From Symsagittifera roscoffensis (taxonomy: Eukaryota > Xenacoelomorpha > Acoela > Convolutidae), in contig NC_087066.1 in the NCBI RefSeq assembly GCF_963678635.1, positions 13,500,517 through 13,564,516 on the forward strand: 64,000 nucleotides of DNA, written 5' to 3'. Shown here in pieces: positions 33,273 to 46,700 of the stretch (position 1 is its first letter; each line of letters starts with the position of its first letter). The translations under genes and the position numbers were made by a program. Below the pieces are notes generated by a model, which searched no databases, had not been told where the DNA came from, and saw only the letters and a program-made list of their open reading frames with translations.

Positions 33273-35552
33273 CTAATTTTTTGTTCAAATTCTATGATGG
33301 GGTAAAAGCACTTATAGGTCTTGATGATTTTGTTTTAGGTGATGATTTTGTTTTAGAGAAAGTCCTCAAAGTTTTGCTTATGATTTATTTTGATCTTGAC
33401 TCCAAAAAGAAAGAAAGTCATTCTCCAAAAAGAAAGAAAAGTGTGCACTCGAGTAAAAAAAAGCCGAATTGTACTAGAAATTTTGATTAACTCGTTTCAA
33501 AAATCGATTTTGAGAATTCCGACCGGAATAAAAAAATTATCCTTTGATTCAGTTTTTTCAAATTGGGTTAGTTTTGCAAAAAAGTGTCAGGCACTCAAGG
33601 TTCTGGAAATCCGAAGAATTCATAGGTGGCCCATTTTTTTTAAAATTTCAATCATTGAAATTTTTTCAGATAAATTAAATCATGAGCTCATTGACATTTT
33701 TTCAACTATGTTAGCTAAGTTTAATTTATTTATCTATTCAATATTTTAGATTCGTTGAAGATCAGGAGAAAGCGCTGCATTAATTATCGAATTAGTTTCG
33801 CGAAGCGATAGGCTAAGTTCTCGAAGTTTAATTGAAAGCATTATGCTTTACTATCTACTAATTGGACTATAAGGCCAAATATTCCGAACGGTTTTTGGAA
33901 ACTTTGAAAAAGTTTTACCCTAGATTGAATTGTAACTCAAAAAGCTCTAATGTGATTTATCAATCAACCCATTCTAATGATATTTGTCATACATGATTTG
34001 GCATTGAAGAAAAGTTAAAAGCACTTAACACATCTGTATCGAAAGTTCGTTCCCCTTTTCAGTTAGCAGAATAAAAATTGGTAAATAATGGTTGTAAATA
34101 CTTCATTAGAGCTTTAATTAGTGATCACCACAGTCATTGACAACGCAGTTGTGATATAGAAAGTACTTAAAAGCGTGTTGTAATTAAAATCAAATTTCTA
34201 TTGGAGCGGTAAAAAAAAACAGAACTTTGCTTCCTACAAAATTCAGACGTGGTGCCCAAATCTCAACTTCAGCGAAAAAACGAGTGTTATTATAGAAAAA
34301 AGTTCATTGCTCAGTGGCATTTTTTACTCTAGGTGCCGAAGCTTTATATAGCGCTTTCCGGGCAATAAATTTTTTCTGAAGTTGTCCAAAAAACTAGACG
34401 GAAAAAAATAATGACGTGGCAGCCCATTTGCAACACATTTGAAATATCCGTATGCATCAAGAATGAGCTTTTAATTGTTTTCATTTGTAATAAGAAATTA
34501 TTTTTTAAAGTAATTCGAACTCTAGATCAGTAAGATGACGCTAGGACAACTCAAGTCTACGTTTAGCATGAGCATTCATCAATTGCATATTTCCGTGGCC
34601 TTACCGAAGTATTAACTCTTATTGAGAAGTTCGTCAAAATAATCGGGTTGTAACCCAATGTGACAATTAGTTAGACAAGTTTTGGGGACATTTTTTTTCA
34701 GTTTCTAGAAAAAAGCTTTGATGATTATGTTTTTGCTCCTAATTGGTGTAAAATTTGTGGCAGCAATCAGATTTTTAAATCTTTGCCAAAATGCTGATAG
34801 AAAAAGCTTTTGATGCTATCGACCAGCAAACACTTCTCTAAATCTCCATTGAAATATACATGAAATATATGGAAGCTCTGCATGCATTTTATTTCTAGTA
34901 ATGCGAAGCTCCGTTTTGTCTTCGTGTTGATATTATACTGATTTTCAAATAGATTATACGCTGAAGCTTAGGTAAAACTGTAATTTTATGCCAATTCTAT
35001 CCTTCAATTGGGTATTCTTGATCCGGGCGCTGCTGCTCAAACAAGTCTGCTTGTATAAGTTGTAAAAGTAATAAATAGTGCTTGTATAAGTCTTTGTGAG
35101 TACTGTTTTTTTTCGCATAGTTGATTTTTCGATTGGATCTTTTAAAGAATTTGGTCTATCAGTTGACTGATCCTTCGTTTTGTTTATTTTCGAATAAAAA
35201 TAGCTCAAAGCACTACTGACATATCAAAAGCAGGCCAAGGGAACTCTAGAGTTAGTATTAAGTCCTACCAAACAAAAACTAATGTCGTTAAAAAATACAA
35301 ACAAAAATTTTGGACAAAATCGGGAAGAAATTTGAATCTAAAAAAACTCTCTAGTGACGATATCGGAAACTGGAGTAAATAAGAGTTGTTTTCTATGTCT
35401 TTGTACTATTTTAAGATATCAATTTTGGCTGGATAAATTTGAAAGGGAAGACCCTCGCTGAAAAAAAAACGCAATTTTTGGTAAAAACTTTTTGGTAAAA
35501 ACTTTGGTAAAAACGCCTGTTTTGGTCTGTTTTTTTCCCAAACAAACCCGCA
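33273..35552. other. Spacer, no gene supported
   Basis: Contains an 18-bp tandem duplication (TGATGATTTTGTTTTAG twice, about 33320-33355), a copy of the dispersed TGCGAAGCTCCG motif near 34904, and lysine-rich short frames at 33281-33749 and 34954-35208 without recognisable domains. Confidence 0.5.
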
Positions 35553-36155
35553 AAGGTCCGAAGAGTGTTAAGCGGAGCTTCCAAGTTTCATGGTTTTTCG
35601 CTCAACAAATCGCTTCATGTTGATCCAGATTTGTTGCAAAGCTTACTGTATGTCCCACTCTGTTTCCGTCCACATAAGTTTGCTGTATCTGTCGAAATCG
35701 AGGGAATGTTTCTCCAAGTCGGAGTCCTTCCGGAAGACCAACCATCTTTGCGTTTTCTTTGGCGGGAAGACCCATCAACAAAAGTGATGGTATAACAATA
35801 CACTCGTTATAAGTTTGGAGCAAGGGACTCAGCAACGTGCGCAAAATTCGCTCTACAGCAGACAGCTAAAGACAATGAGTCCAATTATCCTGAAGCTGCT
35901 TCAGCTGTTTGCGAAAAATTTTACATGGATGACTACTTGGACTCCATGCCGAATGCTGAAAAAGCCGTGAACCTAAGTAGAGATTTAGTTGAGATGCTTA
36001 TTAAAGGAGGATTTAAGTTGACCAAATTTATCAGTAATTTTCATAAGATCTCAAGGAAGCTCAACCTGAATAGTAAAGAAATCGAAAATGTTAAAGAATT
36101 ACTTGTATGTCCCGATAGCTCGTCGCATGACATAGGCCTGAAATGGATCACATAA
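35553..36155 (+). pseudogene. BEL/Pao reverse transcriptase fragment
   Basis: One frame, interrupted only by a TAA near 35796. It has VLSGASKFHGFSLN, GPDLLQS-like DPDLLQSLL, EIEGMFLQVGV, RFLW, FGARDSATCAKFAL and the catalytic KFYMDDYLDSMP. The YMDDYLDS box and FHGxSLN motif are characteristic of Pao RT. The thumb region LIKGGFKLTKFISN follows. Confidence 0.92.
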
Positions 36156-36373
36156 AAAACACCCTGGTAGTAAATCGAGGTGTAAGTCGTGATCCGCAGA
36201 AAGTCATCCCACAACGAACCGTGCTTAGCTTGGTGTCATCAGTGTTTGACACCATTTGTCTTGTTGCTCCTTATACGGTACTAGCCCCGCCTCCAGTTAA
36301 AGGAAATTTGGCGTCTAAAATGTCAACAATGGGACGATCCCTTGCCTGATGACATTATAGACAAGTTTTTGCA

Positions 36374-36845
36374 GTGATACTCATGCTTACCATTGCTAGG
36401 AAAAATGACCATCCCTCGCGCTTACTTCAGTGCGCCTGTAGATACCATAGAACTACACATGTTTGGCGACAGTTCGCTCGAAATCCTCTGTGCGTTTGGG
36501 TTTCTTCGTGGTCTCCTGTCAGAATCTCAGGAGACAGAGGTCAGTTTCGTGTTTGGAAAGGCTCGTGTAGCGCCAATGAAAGACATGTCTATACCCAAAC
36601 TCGAACTGCAAGCTGCCTTTATTGGTTACTCGGCTTAAAGAAGACTTTCATAAAGCCTTGAACATTCAGATAGCCCAAACGTTCATGTGCTCTGACAGTA
36701 CAACTCTATTACAGTGGCTCCACAGAGATGATAAGAAAGTTGTCTTCGTAGCCAGTAGAGTTGGCGAGATGTTGCAATCATCAACCGTAGATGAATGGTA
36801 TCACGTATCAACCGATGATAATCCCGCAGACACAAGTACATAAGG
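36374..36845 (+). pseudogene. BEL/Pao RNase H fragment
   Basis: Two overlapping frames. The first has HMFGDSSLEILCAFGF and KLELQAAFIGYSA (family: P-K-L-E-L). After a one-base shift near 36625, the second has FMCSDSTTLLQWLHRDD and STDDNPADTST, the usual end of the Pao RNase H (DNPADxxSRG), here ending in a stop. Confidence 0.88.
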
Positions 36846-37062
36846 GACTGCAGCCGAAGCGCTTCATGAGAACTGTTGGGTCAAGGGACCGAGTTTCTTG
36901 AAAACTGCAGTCTTGCCATTTCAACCATCTCTAGATGTTGTAAATAAAATAAGCCTCAAAGAATCAGATGTAGTTGGAGTCTCTCTACTTGCTAACAAAT
37001 CAGATACAGGAGCCGATAATCCTATCATTAGTTAGGAAAAGCTCAGCTCTTTCCCTAAATTC

Positions 37063-38412
37063 TTGCGCATAGCAGCATATGCTCTAAGGCTTATTCCTAG
37101 ACACACGCACTTCCGTTCGTCTGATAGAAGTGTAACCGAGCCTTCGGAGCTTGAATTAGCCGAGGCGAAGCTCCTTCAGCTCTCCCAAATCGATCCTTTC
37201 CGCGCAGAAAACAAACTGCTTGACAGCGACAAATCCGTAAAAAAAGTCTAGTCGAAAAGCGGTTTATTCTCCATTCATAGGGCCAAGTGGTCTTTTACGC
37301 TCAACTGGTCGCATTCGGCGTCTTGTTGAAATCAGTTTCAAAGCAAAGCATCCTGTGATACAAGATGCTCGTCACTATCTGGTTAACTTTTCCTTCGCTA
37401 TCTTCATCTCAAGCGCATCAACCCCATGATGTCGGATCTCTCTCTAGAACGTTTGGGGTAGGAAAACCTGCCTTTTGTTACTGCCGAGTTGACTATTTCG
37501 GCCCTTTTCATGTATCTGTCCGTAGGAGCTCAGAGAAGCGGTGGGGCTTTTTCTTTACTTGCATAACGACACGAGCGGCCCATAGTAAAACTGTACCTTC
37601 TATGGATGGCAATTCGTGCCTCATGGGTATTGAGAGGTTCATTGCCCGCCGAGGAACTCCGTCGTCATCTGGTCGGATAACGGCACAAACTTTGTCGGCG
37701 CCGAGAAGGAAATGATAAAGTGCATGCAATCATGGAATCAGCAGGCTCCCAGCCGATTATTGCACAAAGGTATAAAGTGGAAAAACAAACCACTTAGTGC
37801 GCCACATCAAGGTGGCTCATGGGAGCGTCTGGTAAGGTCCTGCAAGCGTGCATTTATTCGATACTTGGAACACGCAAACTAACGCCAGAAGTACTCGATA
37901 CAACATTCTGCTTGGTCGAGCAATCTTTAAATGCGCGACCACTGACTCCAATAAACTGTGATACGGATAGTTTGGAAGCTATCACGCCTAACCACTCCTG
38001 CTTGTGCAGCCAAGTGCGAAATTCCCTTCCTTAAGCTTTGAGGAAGATTTCAACCGTAGAAAACAACTGGAATGTTATATGCAAAAGGAATGTGGTCACG
38101 ATAGCTGGGCGAGTATGTGCCAGGTCTCAATAAGCGAGCCAATTGGCGTTCCTCTCCTGAAAAGGAACTCAAGACATGCGATATAGTGTGGATAGTAGAG
38201 TCCGCCAACCCCGGAGGTTATTATCCTTTAGCACGCATCAAAACGCTCAACTTCGGAAAAGACGAGGTGGCCCGATCTGCTGTGCTAAAAAAACCTTAAA
38301 TGGTGACATTACTCGTCCGGCAGTAAAACTCGCGCCCGTCCTCGCGTCCTTAGGGGCGGAGGATGTTGCCACGCAAAAAACCTCTCATAAGCGAGAATAT
38401 AAAACCGAGTAA
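37063..38412 (+). pseudogene. BEL/Pao integrase fragments
   Basis: The connection region is at 37063-37251 (PSELELAEAKLL). The integrase core starts at about 37480 (VDYFGPFHVSVRRSSEKRWG, then FFTCITTRAAHSKTV, ERFIARRGTP). A frameshift precedes the second Asp region at about 37665-37710. Downstream pieces at 37819-38034 (LEQSLNARPLTP-like VEQSLNARPLTP) and 38117-38412 carry the C-terminal part. Dead copy. Confidence 0.88.
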
Positions 38413-38426
38413 ATTGACCTAAATTA

Positions 38427-38505
38427 AGATCAGTTGGCCGAGTGGTCTAGAACCAAGCTGAAAAAACTGACCAAACCGGTTCGGCGTAGGTTCGAGCCCT
38501 TAAAA
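38427..38505 (+). pseudogene. Class II tRNA-like relic (Leu/Ser type)
   Basis: Has an A box TGGCCGAGTGG (38435-38445) and a B box GGTTCGAGCCC (38489-38499) about 43 bp apart, as in tRNAs with a long variable arm. The GTGGCCGAGTGGTC opening resembles tRNA-Leu/Ser. The acceptor and T stems do not pair well, so it is a pseudogene or a SINE head. It lies 15 bp after the BEL/Pao remnant. Confidence 0.55.
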
Positions 38506-40729
38506 AACCCAATGTTTTTTCCCGAACACAAACGTTTATATAACTAAAACTAATAATAAAACATAGCAAAATGACCTTGTCTGACAGTTAATTGCCGTCC
38601 TGTATGTGATTTACCGTATATCACAAAAATGCTGTTATGTTAACACGATAAGCCGTGAAAGTGCCAATTTTGTTGAATGATTTATCCGTTTATATCGACA
38701 AGTTCTGCAATTTATGCCGTTTCCAGATATAATTCAATTTGGTTAATTCATCTTTTACTTATTTTTTTTTGTGAGATATTTTAGGGTTTGAGTTAAGCGC
38801 GGTCACATTAACCGTTGGTTTACTTCTTTATAGGGGGAGATTCGTTATTAGGTACCCTAGGGGTAGATAACTAAAGAAATCCGATACATCCTCGGCCACT
38901 CAAAGGGTCCTTTTTGAGGTACTCGTTTGCCACATTCCCTTTTGTTTATAAAAATAACTTATATGAGCCCTATAAATATAGAAACAGAACTTTGTTAATA
39001 TGAATTATTTGAAACGTTTAGTTTCGTTTTTGTTGCGAGGAAACTATGTTTTTGTGTTATATATTCAAACCCAATTGAAGCTACTGTGCTACGCAATCTT
39101 AAAGTTAACGCTGAGACGAGCTGCATATGTTCATTATACAGAGTACAGTTCATCTAAATTCGGGCTCCAATCATTCAATTTATTGACAAGTCAATTTCAT
39201 GATTACTGTCATTTTTTGTTCTTTTTGAAGGTAACCCGTTCGTTATTCGTTTAGCTTTTTCGGTAAATAAAAACTACCATCTTAGGATTTTCCAGGGACC
39301 TGTTTGTAACCAAAAAAAATTGTAGTATGCTACAAAAAAAATTGACTACCAAATTGACTACCAATGTTTATTTTTACCAACGCCTTCAGAAACTGCAGCA
39401 GTCGTAAACTTGCTGATTTTTGTGCTAAACTGAGCCAAAGGTACGGTAACTTTTCGATAAAAATTCTGATAATAAATCAGGCGAGAGTAATAAACTTCGG
39501 CACCGTACACTTAATGACAAATTGAATAAAAAGCCAACTCGCTTTCATCTCAAGTTTCTGACTGCTTACTTTTATACCGGTATAACGATCTCAATACAAA
39601 ACCATCGAGCAAACGTTTAGAAAATTGATAGTTTTTTGCTTTCTTATTTCTGAAACTTAAGCTGTTTTTCTTTTGTCTGTGCAAGTCTGCTCGAAGCGCA
39701 TCTGATGCCGCAAATTTGTTGTTCAGAATCGCTTGCTAAAAAGATGGCCGCCGAATATTACTTTGATGCTCACTGATTATCGATTGATGATATCTTTGCT
39801 CATTTGAAAAAATCAATTCTTAAAGGGAGTTATACTTTATCAAAATCAAAGTCAAGAGCGTCTTTTATTTTGTACCAAAACTATCCTTTATGCTCGATAT
39901 ATTTCTGATCGGCTTCTTAAAATTAATTTTATTACTTAATTGATCTTATTTTTTAATCTCTCAAGTTTGTTTCATTCTTATTAAAGCCACTTATAACATA
40001 TTGTTAATTTGATTTCAAAAAATCCGAGGTAAAAAAGATAACAGTATCACGTGATAGATGACAGTATATTCTTCGATATAATTCCAAAAGGTAAGTCGCA
40101 TTACTTTTTGCTTTAAAGGTTATAATTTATTGGTAGATTATGAGTCATTTTTACGCAGCAGACGGAATGGAGTGTGTTGTGGTTTGTAATCACAACTAAC
40201 AATTTAGTTCAATCAACCGGCAGAAAGATTCTACCGTTTTTCTACGCAGGTGTTTGTAGAAGCTGCAAAAAACTGACTTCTAAATTCGTATGCGTGCTGA
40301 ACTCATTCGCTGTTTTATTCAACTCAAACTGCCGTTTGTTTGTGAATGGTTCATCTTTCGAGAATTATTTGCTTTAGTAAGTATAAAACCAGAAGATAAA
40401 ACCTAGGTTTAAAAAATCCAAGATATAGTACATAAAAAGTAAAATAAGTAAACAAAACAAAATTTAGGCGTTTTGAAAAGTTAAAAGAATTGGCGTTTTG
40501 AAAAGTTAAAAGAATACAAAATAACGTTTTTTTATGACAAAATGTTTGCTGGAACTAAACCTGGAAATATCCCAGGAAGTTTTGGTTTTTCTCCCAAAAC
40601 TGCGCTCTACTGTAAAACTATATCAGCTCTTTACGTCAGGTAGTAAAAACATACTCTAATTTTTGTGCTTCAGAGTAATCATACTTTTTTCCAGGAGTAT
40701 TTTAACTTCTCCCAAAAGACCTCCGCAAA
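38506..40729. other. Spacer upstream of the LRR gene
   Basis: Includes the second copy of the short repeat (38819-38884). Short plus-strand frames at 39000-39254 and 40174-40377 have no recognisable domain. The latter could be leader sequence of the LRR gene. A 28-bp near-identical tandem (GGCGTTTTGAAAAGTTAAAA twice, 40468-40515) lies before the gene. Confidence 0.45.
38819..38884 (+). repeat. Short dispersed repeat, copy 2
   Basis: Same orientation as the copy at 163-232; shares AGGGGGAGATTCGT and TAACTAAAGAAATCC-like strings. Confidence 0.5.
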
Positions 40730-43700
40730 ATGTGGTCTACTCAGCTACATATCTTGACTCAAATCTTTCTGATTCCATCGATATTCTCAAATGAACGACC
40801 TTCGAAGAGAAGAAACGTGGAAGTAGAAAAGGTCAATTGGATCTACCAAGTAGATGCAGATCAACACGTGATCACCTTTCGTCCCTCTAGTGATGAACTT
40901 GAAGTCCAGCAAGATTACAGCAAAATTGTTAGTATGCTTCATTTTGTGGGTCTTTGATTCTCTCTGTTGGAATGGAGTTTGATAATTATGGATCAGATTT
41001 TCTCAATTTATCAATTTTTGAGTTTTTTTTTGCACTACCATTATTTAGATTTTTTGTCGATTTAACAATCCTCCATTCAAGAATTTAAACATCGAAATTG
41101 TTAATCCTCAGGAAAATGTCTATTTCAGGTGTCCGAGTATGAATTCCTGATAAAAGTTGAATGTGGTTCTATCGGCACTTTTGATCTCGGAAAATTTCTC
41201 ACTTCCAGCACACTCTCAGAATCAACTGCCAACTGGCGACTGAAGTTTTCGACCATCGAAATAACAGACGGACCGAATCTATCAGAAATCATTCCTTCTA
41301 AACTTAAGATTCTGACAATCAAATCAATAACTTTGAATAAACTGAGCATGTCACATCTCGAGTTTAAAAGTTTTGCAAATTTTCCCAACTTGGAGACGCT
41401 CACGCTTCAGAACAATATGGCCAAAGAAATCTCAATTGACTCCAAAATTGCGCAGCTTAAAAAGTTACGTAATCTGAATTTAATTGGAAACAGGCTGAAA
41501 GAAGTTCCCTTTATTGACTGCAGTTTTGCTGAGCTAAATTTGAATTTCGAGGACAATTTAATTTCGAACTTTCCATTAGAGAGATTCCAAGAGATGTTTA
41601 GCAGATCTAAATCAGTATCAGTTAATTTTGCAAACAACCCAATCAGCTGCGACTCTTCCTGGATTGAAATAAAGTCTGAGTTATCATCTTTGAGCTACCT
41701 CATGATTGAGTTCAAAAATGTTATTTGCAACCAAGCTACAGATGCGAAAATGAAAAATGTCAACGTCGCAGAGGTGAAAAATTCCGAACTGAAAGCTCCG
41801 GTTATTCCAATTTTCAGTTCCGAACTGAATAAAGTCTGGCAGTTTGATGCCTTTGCGGTGGCTCCATGTGCGATAGAAAATGAAGAACAGATTTTTCCGG
41901 ATGTGTTCAAAGAGTGGAGATTTGGCTCTTCCAAGTACGTGTTGCAGAGTTGGAGGAACGAGCTCATTTTCAAATCTTCGATGGTCCCATGGGTAAGTTA
42001 CTTCGTAGCAATTGGCTGAACCTGTAACTCATAGCAACAAACTTTTCCGCTCCGAGTCACCTGAAAACGGATCTATAGATCCAATGGTGATCCCCAGGCT
42101 GTTGTAAATTTACTCAAGTGTCATCTTCTGTACTTTTGCATTTTTTGTGCCTGAAAACATTTTATTTTTTTTATTATAAAAAAGTGTTTTGCCCATAATG
42201 AAAGAAAGTAGTCACTGGAAAGTAAAATTGTACGATAAATTAATTTCGATAGCTTTTTTTTTCTGATCTATCTTTTGTTCTTACGTTTCGAGATACTCTC
42301 AACATCTTTTATCAGATAAATTGTAAAATGGCACGTTTTCCCCACGTAAAATTTTGACTTAGTGGCTCGTAGCCTTGTGTTATAAGACGTTCACTCTGAG
42401 AACGTCAGATCACGTGTTCGATTCCCTGCCCTGGCAAGGGTAGCATACATGAGGAAGAACACTGGCCTGACCTCTAGCTTCAGGTCTACCACTGCTGGAT
42501 CCATATTGCCAAATTAGTGGTGCAACTTTAAGGTTCTAGCTAGAAGGCTGTTCAGGCCAACTGATTGCTCTTTTGCGATTCGCAGGAACCGCAATTATTA
42601 CTAGAAAAGAAATTATTACCACAAAGGTTCACATTGGCACCAAAGGAACCCATATGATCATTAGGCCAGTTTTCACATAACATCGCCAGCACTTTTTATT
42701 GAACAGAAATCCAGTCTTTTTCTAATATTTATTGAAAAACTCCTTTTTCACTCGAAAACTCCAAACCTGGTACATGGCTGCATTTTAGTTGGACTGCTAC
42801 ATATGATTATGCAGTTTATTGAAAATCTAGGGATGTTTTGTCACATGTACTTCTTGTCAGCTTGGTCTGTAAAATTAAACGATGTGATCGTAAAAAAGAA
42901 AATTACTTGACTTGGTATTTTAACAGAAAACCGTAAGCTACGTTTGCGCTGGTTGAACAAATTTTTTATGAGTGAAAAAAACATCTGTCAATGCTTTCAT
43001 TTCGTGACCATTTGTAAAGTATCGAACTGTTGCGACTCATACATGACACACTGACCAGAAAAACTTCAGAACTTTTGAGCCCTCTGGTCAAACTCTTTAT
43101 CATCTCTCACCGTCCATAAATTGGTTTCACTGTGACATGCGAGCCATAACGAGTACTTTTGTTCATTTAAACCTGCGGGTGGTTGAATCGCAACATGATC
43201 ATTTGCTTCTTTATAGATTGACTTTGAGATGACTTAAGTTGACGTAGTTTTAGATGATATCACGCAAAGAACTTCTCTGGTTCTGTGATTGCTGCTTTTG
43301 TCTGGCTTGATAGAAAGATTTCTGCTCTGTTAGTCAAGGGGGGGCACTTCTAACTCAGATTGCGTGAAAGGGTTTTTCAAGGCTTATTCTTTAGCTGGAC
43401 ATCTGAAATCTCGTTTCAACTAATTTTATGACCTTAATTTACTGGCGACAACCTTTTTTTAAACATTTTTTGATTGAGTTGTACAAACCGAAAAGGTGCG
43501 GCGTGTCTTCTTTTCCGAAACAGCATAAACAAATTGAATGATTTAGAAAACCTGTAAAAAGTAAATAAATTGAAAAGAAATTGAAGATCCTTGATTTTTA
43601 ACACAAAGCGACTATGAAGATTGAATATAGTTTTTGTTCTGACTTTCGAAAACAGTGACGGAACTTTTTTCCTTGTGGTTTTTTCTGCCACGCTTCGAGT

Positions 43701-46700
43701 TTTTAACTAGCCTTCTTGATCGTTTTTCGTATATAATCTGAAAACTATTATTGCCCTGAGCTCCACATCAATCATTTTTTGTAAAATTGATCGAAGGTTA
43801 CTCCTCATCATGGAGGAACCAAATGACGGAACGATGGTAGAGATTTTAAAAATTTTTCTTATTTTTTTCTGCGGTTATTAGTAATAGGGACGTTTTCACA
43901 AAATTTTCGATATTCATTTAGTTTTGTATTGATTACATTTTAAACCATCTGCAATGTATTGACGTTTTGAGCTCAAAATTGGTGAAATTGCGGTGCTTTA
44001 AAACTGATAATTTGGCTAACTTGGGACAGTTATCGCGCAAAATATATCGGGCTATTAGCGCGTGCGCAGCGACTTGATTCTGCTCAGTACGTTTTTGTTA
44101 CAAAGCGTATGGGAGGATAAACTTAAACACAAAAATGAAAAAAATTAGTTTGATTTTTTTTTGATTATTTTTCAATAATTTTTGAACTAAATTATTTTCA
44201 TCGATTAAATTATTTTCATCGACGTTAAATGTCAGTGATGACATTCGTTTTCTTTGTCCTGATATAAAGCAAATTTGTTTTTATTACAACTTTCTCATTA
44301 GAATTTGTCTTTAAAATTTGAAAACTTCGCAAAAACTTTAGGGATATCCGAATAAAGCACACAATCAGCTTCGCTTATACCAGACCAACAGTAGACTCGC
44401 AGCGCAAATTTAAACATAAGTACGATCTTTTCATTTACACCCTAGGGGCCAAACTATTGAGTTTTTCACTTGGTAAAGAACCGTTGCTGACCGAGTTTTA
44501 CCAAAATCGCGAGGCAGTCCAACGATTAATTAGAAATGCAAACAAAGCGCAAACGTCAACCACCTTTGCTGACGCATTTATATTCTTGTACGATATTTTT
44601 GACGTTCATTTTATAAAGACATAAGTAGCTTAGGCATAAAATACCAATCCAAACTTCCCTGACAGGACAAATGACTCAGTAAGACAAATGTGTGTTCAAA
44701 AATCTAGCGCTTAATGGATCATAACTTATATTGGCAATAATAAAGAGTTAAGATGTACCAATGGTAACTTGAGTATCTAACTAAAGTTAAAAGAGGATAA
44801 AAGTAATGTTTGAATTAAAACTGACTGTAGTCTAAAAAGAGCAACTAGTGACTCGAAGTCCACTGGACTTCGTAGAGTTATTATTGACTGGTATGTAATT
44901 AGGTCATAGAGGTCAAGGTTATAACATACTAAAAATACTGAATCACAACATTCCCCAGTGCACGAAAATTAATATCTGCCCGCTCAACGATGTAACCAAT
45001 ATCACACATACACTCCATCTCCCCTCGCTCCACCAGGGCCAAAGAAGAAACAAAACGTAACCGCATTTAGCACCAATGGATTTTTACAGAGAGTACAAAT
45101 TACAATGGAGGTAATTATATGGTGATATATACAGGCTACTTACAGGTTTATACAGATATCAACACTGACTGTACAAAATGATATGTACAAATGTGGGTTA
45201 TGTGATGTTTGTACAATTAAAAACAACTAACTAACTCACTAACTAGGTAAATACTACACGAGAAGAGAAAAAAAAATTAAGTTCTAGGTATCCAATGGAT
45301 ACGAGCTAAATCAAATACGTAACATGTCATGTTACCACAGTTTAAAAGTTTTAAGAGTCTGAGACCGTAGAATTGTATCTAGTGTGGAAATTATCCGCTT
45401 CTATTCTTACATCGGTGTCGATACCCGAGGAAATGTCGCTAATGTTGTCCTCCTGAGCATTACTGGTAACTTCTACCAATGGTGACGATACACATGCCGT
45501 CCTTATCGCCTGAGAGGAAGGAGTTGAGAGTTCGTCTTGTGTGGTTTCAGCAACCAAGATCGTATGACGTGGGATCTCGTCAATGGGTGTTAGATAATCT
45601 GAGGGGGACGTCATACCGAATGAAGGAGTTTGTTTCGGACTCTTCGCACCGGAAAACGTAATAAGCGGTTCGTCATCGGAGTCTACTGCACTAATCGTCT
45701 CCGTACTGAGCGTCACTTGGTCGATAAACCGTCTATCGCCATAGAATTTCGGGGGGCCTGGATTTCTTCTAGCACGATGTTTCGAAGATATCGGGGTTTT
45801 TGGTGTCTCCACTGTCTTCTCCGGAGAGCTATCCACTCGAATTGGGTCATCGCTTGTCCCCGTTGGTATATTGACAGTTGTCTCAGTGTTGATCTGTCTT
45901 TGTGTAGTACTCCTTGAATGATCTAAATCACTATGAAGTTTAACAGTTGGTGTATTATATACCATTTCCGCTTCCGTACCCAAGTAGTCGTCAATGACTT
46001 TATCCCAAAGGTCTAACTCTAACGACGAATCAAGATTATTGTCATGTAATTTTGAACCTTTCGAGGTCGTGTAGAATGGTCTCCTCTTTTTGCTCGAGTT
46101 TCCAACCGTTGGTGTGAAAGTCATCGAGGGGCCTCCTATGTTCGAGTCTCGTCTCTTGGAAGGGGAGTTTCTTTTTCGCTTGCCTGCTAAATCATTACTA
46201 TTAATTAGCGCTTTCGGTCTTGCCGTGAAGGTCTTAGGAGCTGCCGGTTGGGTTTTGCTAAAGGCTAAGTCCGATTTTCTTATCACATGTCCGTTATCTA
46301 ATGTGACCGTATGTTTCGTGTCTGACATGGGTTTATTTCCCAGTGGTTTAAAATAAGGTTCTCCTTCCTTCCTGTTAACTGTTTTCCTAAACCAGTTACC
46401 TCCTTGGCTGACAGTGGGGCTCGCTGAAGATTTCTATCTACTTTGTCAGCGGGGTCGCTCTCATAGCCTCTTTCTTCAATTGATCTGTCTTCTAGGTAGC
46501 CGTCTTCGAAAGCATCATCAGCCCCCCAGTCTTGTGCTCTGTCCTTCGTTATGATTGATTTCCCCTTATCTAAACTAATTGCGTGAGAGACCAAAGATTT
46601 CCAGAACGTGTTGGGAGATCTATTAAAATGTTTTGAGAAAGGAGAGCATCCAATGGATGGTTGTTTCGTCGAGCGTATGTTCCAAATAATTTTATCAATA

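Larger units (their letters stand above)
35553..38412 (+). mobile_element. BEL/Pao LTR retrotransposon relic, 5'-truncated
   Basis: A plus-strand pol remnant starting within reverse transcriptase and running through RNase H and integrase. No gag, protease or flanking LTR pair is seen. Several stops and frameshifts break it. Confidence 0.9.

Noticed and set aside
33281-33749. Lysine-rich plus-strand frames
   Set aside because: Low complexity, contain a short tandem duplication and show no family features.
41125-41973. Minus-strand frames opposite the LRR exon
   Set aside because: They mirror the well-supported plus-strand coding exon.
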